Source: Glandiceps talaboti (Eukaryota > Hemichordata > Enteropneusta > Spengelidae). Taken from it: DNA of 64,000 nt. A program made the translations under genes and the position numbers. Location of the stretch: assembly GCF_964340395.1 (NCBI RefSeq), contig NC_135554.1:27647092-27711091 (forward strand), in the 5' to 3' direction. Position 1 is the first letter of the stretch, and every line of letters begins with the position of its first letter. Below the pieces are notes generated by a model. It saw nothing but the letters and a program-made list of their open reading frames with translations, did not search any database and had not been told where the DNA came from. Positions 55,441 through 64,000 of the stretch are shown here, in pieces.

Positions 55441-55540
55441 CCACTTTGCCATGCCTATAGCACTACTGAACCTTATCAGTTTAGTTGTGCTAAAAATGGC
55501 AAAAATAGAGGAATGTGATGGGGTGTAAAACAAACAGGGA
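54860..55540. repeat. Dispersed-repeat-like DNA downstream of gene C
   Basis: A 120-130 bp unit with TGTTGCTATGGGCGTGGTC and GTTGCTAGG occurs twice (about 54950 and 55070). A block with CCACCAAATTTCAGACTGATC and GGCAATCGGTCTGGCGGTTT follows, ending in a (CA)n run at 55386-55439. The layout resembles the 3' end of an interspersed element with a simple-repeat tail. No protein is encoded. Confidence 0.5.
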
Positions 55541-55599
55541 TAGTCACACACACATGTTGGTAGCCTAGCTATAAAAACGAGAGCAAACTAAAAGATTCG

Positions 55600-56180
55600 T
55601 CACTGTGGGCGCATTATGACGTAAGCAACCACGGCGGCTCGGACGACTCTTCAGATCTTTGGCAGAACGAAAGTATACTCTTTCAGTAGCCAAATTGCGG
55701 GTTTTATCGATCAGATACAAAGGACTGTGGCGTGTGGGATTACTCGCATTTAAGTTAATGGGTCAAAAATTGTAGCCCTCCAGCAAGGCTTTCGGGTAGG
55801 CATCACCGTATGCGGAGACTCTACATCTCAGATGGTGAGTACAGAACAGAACCCGGGGGGGGGGGGGGATTTGTACTGATATACGACGTTCCCTTGTTTA
55901 TCCACTAATGTTGAGGATATATAATTGTTCATCACAACAAAGTTTGCAGACTGATGGCACTAACATGTTCACATATGCATTTACACATTATATGAAGATT
56001 GCACACCCCCCCCCCACACACGCACTTCCATAGAAGTCACATAGCTGCAACGAGTCGCGCTACGTGCTGCACTCACCACTTTTAGTCTAAGTGATATTTG
56101 TATTGTATGAATTGCTTACAGCGTCTTTGATCACATTTTTTTGTGGATACTGACGCTTTATAAATAAATAATAATAATTA
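55600..56180 (+). other. Possible untranslated first exon or interspersed element
   Basis: GGGCGCATTATGACGTAAGC near 55605 contains a CRE-like TGACGTAA. A non-repetitive stretch then ends at 55833 in a good donor context (CAGATG followed by GTGAGTAC). Further right, TTATAAATAAATAATAATAA (56157-56177) looks like a SINE-type A/T tail. A promoter with a 5' exon and a transposed element are both possible. Confidence 0.25.
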
Positions 56181-56612
56181 TTATTACATACAATAGGCAC
56201 ACACACACACACACACACACACACAATGTGCTTCCATGCCTTTGGCAACGAAACTAAGCAGAAGAGAAAATAATTATGTGTCATTATTTATTTTCCTTTT
56301 TAAACTTATTATAATTACAGCTTTAACGATTTCTTCATAATATGGGATGTTTATTTTTTTTCAATTTTCTCTGGTTGATATTTGTGGCAATTTAAGTTAA
56401 AACTATAATAGATATGCTACTATTGTATTTCCATATAAACAGAGTATACTGTTGTTGTATTAATTTATGCATGTAAGCACTGGCCATTTAAATCATCATT
56501 GGCAATAAAACTCATGACAATATAAGAAAAAATTGGCACATATCTTGGTATCTTAAAATACAGGAAAGAATAAACAAATGATGCAAAATATTCATGGAAG
56601 TAAAAATGACTG

Positions 56613-56742
56613 ATGAATGAATTTGCATGCAGAATTGATGAATTTGCATGCAGAATTGATGAATTTGCATGCAGAATTGATGAATTTGCATGCAGAATTG
56701 ATGAATTTGCATGCAGAATTGATGAATTTGCATACAAAATTG
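56613..56742. repeat. 21-bp tandem repeat, six copies
   Basis: GAATTTGCATGCAGAATTGAT units; the core TTTGCATGCA contains the palindrome TGCATGCA. The ACRIDEF-type frames are artefacts. Confidence 0.94.
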
Positions 56743-56942
56743 ACTGTTTTCATAAATACTTCATTCATTGCATATATATACTGTTTAATTTGCATGAATT
56801 ACTCAGAGGGGAAAATTAGCTTTGGCAAAGTAGCTTCAATGTTAACAGATAGGGAAGAAAAGAGACAGCCTGGTTGGGTTATTTGCAACATTATATCATT
56901 TAAAGTGAGGTTTGCTTCAGTCAATTATCCAAGATAAATGTT

Positions 56943-59085
56943 CCCATAACCACAATCCAGGAATTGTTTCATCCTCACTGCTGACCTTTGCTTACAAGTT
57001 TCTGTAGCAAGAAGTTTTGAAATCAGAATGTTCAAAAACTATATTTTCTGTTCAAACAAATCTTTACATTAAACAGAAGGAATAAGATGCAGTATTCACA
57101 AAGCATTAGTTGTCACAACATTTACGGTACAGCAAGCATGACAGTAAAACAAAAAAATGTCCATATCCAAATATCATAGAATGCCAATTATATAGAATGG
57201 TACATATACATCATGCATTTAAATATTATCAAGTCTGAAAAAAGGGGACATGCAAGTTGTTCAGAGATCTGAAGCTGGTAGAAATATATAACAATCTAAT
57301 AGCAAGCAATACAACAACAACATCAACCTCAATAGGTTACAATATAATAATGACAATGTAACTGTTTTTAATAACATTATTAACACCTTTCAAACAGCCA
57401 GAAATGAATTAAGTGGCATCTCTCCACTCCGTGATCTCTTTTATGTTTCCTCTATTCTGTACACTAGAAAAATATATTTCAATATAAATAATTTATGAAG
57501 TTTAATATATAGATAGGTTTTGAATACTTGCTTGTAACACAAATATGTTATGAGGTTGAATTAGCATACAGAGTTTTCTCAATCTTAAAAAAAAAATGAT
57601 TGACAAACCAGAATTTTTCTGTCATATTTCATTGGCTATTATTAGGTGAAACTTGCCAACAAATATACTGGCACCTAAGACTTCCTTTGAAAAAAAGAAA
57701 ACACAATACTAAAATACTCTTGGACTCAAACTACCAAAAAGTTTTACCTTTCTTCTGTTACGACTGACCTTTGAACCCCAAAGTGTAAATCTGATAAGCT
57801 GCATGTCGAGAATGGTGTCAAGTAAGCATTAATTTGCATAATGTATGAATCAATTTGCATATTCATAGCTCACTCAAAGACCAATAAATTAAACAATAAA
57901 GATGGGGGAGAAAAATAGTGTGCATCCTCCAAACCTATTCAGGGTAAGATCCAGTACCTAATCAGAGCCAATAACGAGTAACAATTGAATTCATTCTACC
58001 AGGGTTTGGAGGAGAACACTGTCAACTTTGACACCCGGTACCCGCTTAATTTTGAAGTAAACTTATCGTAAAGACATTTTGAAATCACACAGCCTATGGC
58101 AGTGAATAATAATTGCAAAGTTGACTTTTGGACTTCTTTATTTACAACACTGGAAGAAATATCTGATTACAATTTGGGATTTGATCCTGATTTCCAAGTT
58201 TGAAATACTTGATACATGTAAGAGGTATTCAATGGGCTGTGATCTAACAAAATGTAAAATATAGAAATACATACGCTACAAAGCTCTCCATTGTTGTCAA
58301 CTTTTCATTTTTTTGAAGTAAAACAAGACTAGCACTGATACTGCTTTGTTATCAAGCGTTCTAGTCTTGGAGTATCAGAAGTCATGTAACTGACCCATGG
58401 GATGGGGTGGGGGGGGGGGGAGCGGGTAGAGTGGAGGGGGTTGGCACTGTGTGCTCAGACAAGTTGAAAAGTCTTCAGTGTAACTAACAATTGTGAAATG
58501 CTGATGGATTTGCATATCATCTACATCTCTGCTTATTTCATGAGATTACCAGTAACTCAAATTATTTAGAAAGATAGATTTCAGACCCGTTCATTTCTCC
58601 TCTTGTGCCCAAAAACTGATCATAAGTGTTTATGTTTTTTAGAAAAAAAAAAACATTTTCAAAAATAATTCATGCCGTTTTATGAAATACCTTTTATCTC
58701 ATTACTTTAAGTAAATCCTAGCCGCAAAGCTGACTGCCCATACTCTTTCTTGTACACAAGATAATCTGAAGAGCAGATGGAAGGAACAGATCTGCATGTT
58801 CGTAGCTAAATGTTGTCATAGCAACATAGTATGACACAACCCTTCAGCAACATGGAATTACATCCCCTCCTATTTTTATTCTTTAGGCCCTCTGTACAGA
58901 ATTTAAGGAATTTGACATTTCAGTAATTCTCAGGAGAACACAACATGAGTTGAACTTTGGCAGATATCTATGGTAGTTAAATGGACTTAAAAATATTAAT
59001 TTGGTACTTGAGGCTATTGTTCAATATGGTGATTACACAAATTAGGGATAGCAGTTCCTCTGTTGTGAATCTCGTCACCCTGTGA
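56943..59085. other. AT-rich DNA, downstream flank of Patched
   Basis: No exon is recognised on either strand. It could include a long Patched 3' UTR (minus strand) or intergenic DNA. A G-rich run near 58400-58440 may form a quadruplex on the plus strand. Confidence 0.4.
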
Positions 59086-59087
59086 TC

Positions 59088-59236
59088 AAAATAGTGTAAA
59101 CATTGCAGGTCCCAAAACAGCACACTGCAAGTTGATCAAGATAGTGTAAACATTGCAGGTCCGAAAACAGTACACTGCAAGTTGATCAAGATAGTGTAAA
59201 CATTGCAGGTCCCAAAACAGCACACACTGCAAGTTT
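59088..59236. repeat. 50-bp tandem repeat, three copies
   Basis: Units contain AGTGTAAACATTGCAGGTCC and AAAACAGCACACTGCAAGTT. Confidence 0.93.
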
Positions 59237-60300
59237 ACAAAACTGGTTTTCAGAGATGCCCTACTCAGACTATTATTACCCCATCCACCATTCAATAGAT
59301 TATCACTGTTGTATCAACATGCTGTGACAACAGTATTAGTTTGTGTCTATCTCAGAAAACCAAAGCCTACATATTACCAGAGTTGTAAGACTGGTTTCTT
59401 ACATTATCTAAACATCTCTAGCAAGATGTAGATTTTAGTATTTCCTCCATAAATCAAGCCAACCATTACTATTTTCATATAAGATGTGTGTGAAACACCA
59501 ATGTTGCAAAATCGCAACAAAACTTGAAATTACAGGTTTATTTTTTTAAATAATTAAAAAAGGCACTGTTTAGAGTTTCTATTTGATTGATTTGGGATGA
59601 AACCTTATAATAGAATACAAGGATATAACAACTCAATATGGAGACCAGGTTCACCATATCCTAGTTCATTTTCACTTTTGTAAGGACACATTTTCATCCT
59701 TGAAAAGTGACACGAAAATAAACAACATGTAAAATAAGTGACTATAGTTATACAAATAGAAATCTGTTATAATTCTTATCTCTTGTATTGTATTGTAGAA
59801 GACTACCCTTATAACAGCGTGTCTTTTTTTCCACGTCAAAAAGTTCACATTTGTAATAATAATAATAATAATAATAACAATAATAATAATAATACACTAC
59901 AGTGAAAATTTACAAGATAAAAATAATGAGAAGATTTCTTTCAAAACTCTGTATGTTGACTTTTATAATACAAAATACCATAAAGTTGTTACTTCTGTAA
60001 TAAATAAATACGTATATACTCTTTACATGCAGTTTATAAAGCTCTGTCTTTGTCAATAGGAAATGAAAGGACAATTTGTTTGTAGCACCAATAGATTTTA
60101 AAAAAATACAATGTCTTCAGACATTTGTCCCTTTTTCTTGTGACTCCAATCTGTATCAGTGAAGATATATATTTTTCTCTCTATGCTAATTTGGTATATA
60201 CAGTTTTTTCTTCTGATGAAAATGTCTGTTGAAAGAAAAGACAAAAAGGAAAAATGAATTTGAATTATGCGTCTTTGTGTTTATCCACACATAAATTAAG
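59237..60300. other. AT-rich presumptive 3' UTR or flank of Patched
   Basis: No coding frame. It contains an (AAT)n tract at 59856-59893 and long A/T runs. Position directly downstream of the Patched stop, with no other gene, makes a 3' UTR likely. Confidence 0.4.
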
Positions 60301-60304
60301 GATT

Positions 60305-60470
60305 GCTACAAGAAGTGATGTCATTTGGATCTCCTGTGACAAGAAACGATGATGTCATTTGGATCTCCCATGACAAGAAGTGATGATGTCATTTGGATCT
60401 CCCATGACAAGAAGTGATGATGTCATTTGGATTTCCTATCCTATGACACAAAGTGATGATGTCATTTTCA
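60305..60470. repeat. 34-bp tandem repeat with ATGATGTCATTTGGAT, Patched 3' UTR
   Basis: About four units of AAGTGATGATGTCATTTGG followed by ATCTCCCATGACA, 130-300 bp after the Patched stop. ATGTCATTT motifs continue irregularly to 60570. Confidence 0.88.
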
Positions 60471-60604
60471 TTTTGCACATACAGAATATAAAGTGATGAT
60501 ATCATTTGTCTTCAGAAAACAAGGAATGACATCATTTTGACCAACTGTCTTCACAAAAATGATGTCATTATGTCCTGACTTCAAATGTCCTATTTCTCAC
60601 CTTA

Positions 60605-62064
60605 CTATACACTGGTATCTGACCCTGGATCACAGTGTACTGTGTAGTCTTGTAAGGCTGGGTTCTTTAACCCAAACATATCATCTCTCCTTCTGTGTGA
60701 CTTGAAACTGTGTCCTGGCTCTCCCTTATCCACACCACATGCACCCTGATGAACGATGGACACTCTTGCAGTTGCAGTCACTGTAGTGATGTGTCTTGGT
60801 ATTGATGGTGAGGAGTGTGGAGACGATGAAGGGGTGGAGGAAGAGCTGAGTTGTTGGGGTAATTGAGGTTCTGGTAATCTTGGCTGTTTTCGACTTCGTC
60901 TTGACTTCTGTCGTCGTGACATTCGTTTGACCTGAAATTGAGACATGAAGTGGATATATTTAGTTGTTATTTTGACTGCTTCAATGACTAACTTAGTATC
61001 AACTGTACCTTTCTCAGGAATTTCCTGGTGATATGACAGATCAATTCACAAATCAAGGAAGTATTCAGATTATGTGGAAAAGTTTGATGTAAATAGTTAT
61101 AACACAGTAAGGCTTTGCAAGATTTAAACAAAGCTACTTAGTTCTATTCTGCAAAACAAGGCAAAGGACCCTGTATCTCTATAATGGTTCCTTCCATCTG
61201 ATCAAAACAATAGGAATAACCTAAAATAGACTGAAATTGGGGATGGGTCCTAACACTAACACATTGCCAACTGAGGTTGTTAAGAAATTAAGACATACAA
61301 CACTCACCTTTTCTCTTGGAGGGGTATGACAAGTCAAAGTTTCCACCACAAACTCTGGAGGGTGAATTTCAATGTGTTGATGATTAGTAGGGTATACATG
61401 TCTGTGATGGTAGCCTTCTCCATGCCCAGATGACATGTCTGAACCAGAGTCTGCATATCGATGTCTTCGCATTGAATGCATTGGAAGACCACGGTCTAAG
61501 GGTGGTGTTGGTTCTGGAGTTGGTGTACTAAGTCTGTCAGCATTGTTGATTGGCTGTACCTGTGTGCAATCAAATAAATCAGTAAAATAAACATTAAAAT
61601 ATAACAAAAAAACATGAACTTTCCTTCAAAAAGTAAAAAAAACTATTTTTGTACAGTTTTTTTTATCTAAAGAATAATCAATTTTAAGTTTGGAAAGTTC
61701 ATACAAAAAATATTTCCTTTTTTTTGACTGGATTTGGAACCAAGGCAGTGTGGCATGGAGAAAATCTAGGAACATTTTCTTTTCTACACATTTTTCACCT
61801 GATGAGTAAAATTAGATAAACTGTCTCAGATTTTGTGTCTCTTTCCTGTATATGAACAATTAAAACACTCGGCAGAAAATGATGACATTTTAGGCAAAAT
61901 TACAGACAAGTAAGACTATAGTGTTGACTCCTCTAAAACTATCAAGGATGATTTGAAATCTTACCTCTGCTGGGGGTCCAATGAGAGACAGGATAACAGG
62001 CAACAAAACCAAACCATTGAGAACTCCAATGAATATAAGGGCAGAGAAAACATAAAAGAAGTAC
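60605..62064 (-). CDS. PTCH: Patched (Hedgehog receptor), C-terminal three exons, partial
   Basis: Exons: 62064-61965, 61559-61308, 60931-60605 (stop at 60607-60605), all GT-AG; the two visible downstream junctions are phase 0. The first encodes YFFYVFSALIFIGVLNGLVL and LPVILSLIGPPAE, the last transmembrane helix of the RND-type permease fold, with the GVLNGLVLLP block that characterises Patched. The second starts VQPINNADRLSTPTPEPTPP, matching the Pro-rich start of the vertebrate Patched tail, and holds FVVETLTCHTPP. The last exon is basic then Ser/Pro-rich, contains HITTVTATARVSIV as in the distal tail of vertebrate PTCH, and ends HCDPGSDTSV. Patched binds Hedgehog ligands and represses Smoothened at the plasma membrane and cilium. 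The tail lacks an obvious PPxY motif in these exons. Upstream exons are beyond 64000; at least 1.9 kb of intron precedes the first visible exon. Confidence 0.9.
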
Positions 62065-64000
62065 CTGAAGAAATAACAAAAAAAACCAAAAACATTAAAA
62101 GAAATGTCAAAATAAGTTTTGTTTACATCAATTTGCAGTTAAGTTTAATACAAGTAAAAACTTTGGTTTGTGAAAGGTGAAGCCTATAGAGTGTATTTAG
62201 CCAAGTTACAATTCAACCCAGTCACGACCGTTCAAAAGTGTGGCCTTGCATGTTGCTACCACAAGAGGGCGCTATACATTGTAGAACAGCAAGAAAATTA
62301 AACTCTGTCAACATTGCTGAATGGAACATGTGTTCATAAAAATTTAAATTGTAACATTTGTTGTTTTCAGTGAACTATTAACTAGTTTCTTTCTCTGAAA
62401 GGAAAATAACTACAAACATTTGACTCTGTAGTTTGTGAAAATGAGTTCGTTAGTAATATTTTCGTACCCACGAAGTTGGTACTTGAGGCTATTGTTCAAT
62501 GTGGTGATTACACAAATGGGTGATAGCAGTTCCTCTGTTGTGAACAGAACATTTGTGAATAAGAACAGAATTTCTTAAAAATTTCAGCAAACTAGACGTC
62601 CATCTAAATAGAATGCAACCCCCAAATAGTTAAGTTTTATGCATCTAAGTTCATTTGTGGGGTACACTAACCAAAGCAGACAATACTCTACGCGGACCTT
62701 CTAACATGATAGATATATATCAAGTGTCTCTTTTCAAAGACATAACGTTCTCTATTCTTGTAGTAAAGGAATGTTACTGTGTCAATTCTTGATCCTCCCC
62801 AATGTTGATATATAAGGCCCCGCCCATCCCACTGGCACATATCTTCTTAAAGCCTGGACTCAGAGCGGAACGTTTACACTTTAGCTGCACTGACTATTTT
62901 TAATCTGCAAGGAGTCTACACTTGTGCTTATGTATGGTCTAAACTATGAAAAACATTCTTGGTAAACATACTCAAATACTGGACTAGTGATGGGGTTTCA
63001 CAAGCAAACAAAGACATGTGAAACTGAAGATACACGTTTACGATTGCAACTTCTTACAACTTCATTGACACTGCCTCACACATGATACCCCCTGCCAAAT
63101 ACAGGCTTTCATGCGAGACTCCCCAAATTACACACCAAGCCTTACTTTTCACTACATTGACACAAAACATTTACAGTGGCTTAAATTGCCGTGCTCAGTA
63201 CCCCCTGGTCTTTTCAAGGAGTACCTCTGAGTGAAATAGTTCAATCATTGCATAACAGATGTTGGTAACCACATTGCGGTCTTTTATCATGGAGAAAGTT
63301 GCACACCACAAAAAAACAATTGCCATTCCATACAGACACAGGCTTTACAAGAACAGAAGAAAATCCCTAAGTCTAAACATGTAAAGATGGTTATCTCTGG
63401 AGTTGCTAACTGTAAACTTGTTTGTAGATGAATAACCACATTCTTGTGTTCTGCCTATGGGCCTAAACTTGACAAAACACGGCATTGGAGAAAGGGGTAT
63501 CAAATTTTGTTTCTAGCTACAAGCTCTGGAGGTAATAAACTCAACAAACAAACACACATACAAGATCACATCATAGGAATTTGGTTGCCCACAACATCAC
63601 TGCCCAAGTTTCAAAACAAAATTAACTCAAAACCCACAGCAGAGTTAGAAGCACTGGTATTATGAAAAAAAAAATCTGAGTGGGTACGAGTTTGATATTT
63701 TCTTAAAACATTTTCTGTGGGAGAATATTTCTTATACAATGTATATTATAGCTTTACAAATACAGTCTGAACTCTTTCTGATGCCGTACAAATGTATATT
63801 ACATTTGTTCTTATATTTCCATCAAAGTGCATAGTCTCAAAATAAGTGAGGTTTTAGTTACTTTACTGTTACCCCTTCTAGAAGTATCTGTGCTCGGTAA
63901 AGATAGGGGAAAGAGAGGTGACAAAAATGGAGGTAAAATTTGGGTACATAAGTGGGTCAAACAATGAAATAACTCGAAAATTCATTCAATTATTTCTTGT
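62065..64000. other. Patched intron, runs off right edge
   Basis: No further Patched exon was recognised on the minus strand. Bases 62476-62543 repeat 59002-59069 (see findings). The small frame at 63444-63665 has no recognisable family features. Confidence 0.5.

Noticed and set aside
56465-56937. Frames with ACRIDEF or HANSSIL repeats
   Set aside because: Both strands of the 21-bp repeat are open because the period is seven codons; no flanking exon signals were seen.
63444-63665. 73-codon frame near the right edge
   Set aside because: Composition is not exon-like, no family is recognised, and it lies in the Patched intron on the other strand.

Overview
The window is nuclear DNA of an animal. 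It has spliced multi-exon genes with GT-AG introns, metazoan gene families (Patched, discoidin-domain protein, arylsulfatase B-type sulfatases), non-LTR and Penelope-type retroelements, and very heavy microsatellite and minisatellite content. An invertebrate deuterostome (lancelet or hemichordate-like) fits the gene families, but the species cannot be fixed from sequence alone. No bacterial-type operons, rRNA, tRNA or CRISPR arrays were recognised.

Layout. 1-3643: 42-bp minisatellite running off the left edge. 3849-6649: exons of a discoidin (F5/8 type C) domain gene, plus strand. 7370-8884: inverted duplicate of the 3' end of arylsulfatase gene A, carrying an orphan frameshifted last exon. 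8938-13556: minisatellite, microsatellites and foldback elements. 14352-25086: arylsulfatase gene A, minus strand, seven exons. Its introns hold a Penelope-like element, an RLE-type non-LTR retroelement and a 27-bp tandem array. 25711-28290: 36-bp array and other repeats. 28320-30260: inverted partial copy of gene C carrying pseudogene exons 2 and 3. 30424-33994: 46-bp and 41-bp arrays. 35147-42227: arylsulfatase gene B, plus, seven exons, followed directly by a 39-bp array in the 3' UTR. 44464-54789: arylsulfatase gene C, plus, seven exons, with a 22-bp array in intron 2. 54860-60600: dispersed repeats and AT-rich non-coding DNA. 60605-62064: last three exons of a Patched gene, minus, whose upstream exons lie beyond the right edge.

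The three intact sulfatase genes have the same exon lengths and intron phases (0,1,0,1,2,1) and encode about 505, 505 and 508 residues. All have a signal peptide, the formylglycine-type C-x-P-x-R site and the GKWHLG and STDNGG motifs. They form a local tandem and inverted gene cluster of secreted or lysosomal sulfate-ester hydrolases, with two further partial copies.

The most striking observation is that two long arrays are built from the sulfatase genes' own exon edges. In gene A, 83 copies of a 27-bp unit each repeat the intron 3 splice acceptor plus the first codons of exon 4 (P-L-F-L-Y-L-S-F-Q). This puts 83 potential 3' splice sites in a row with no indel. In gene B, the last codons plus stop are repeated about 18 times behind the real stop, and each copy keeps an ATG and an in-frame stop.
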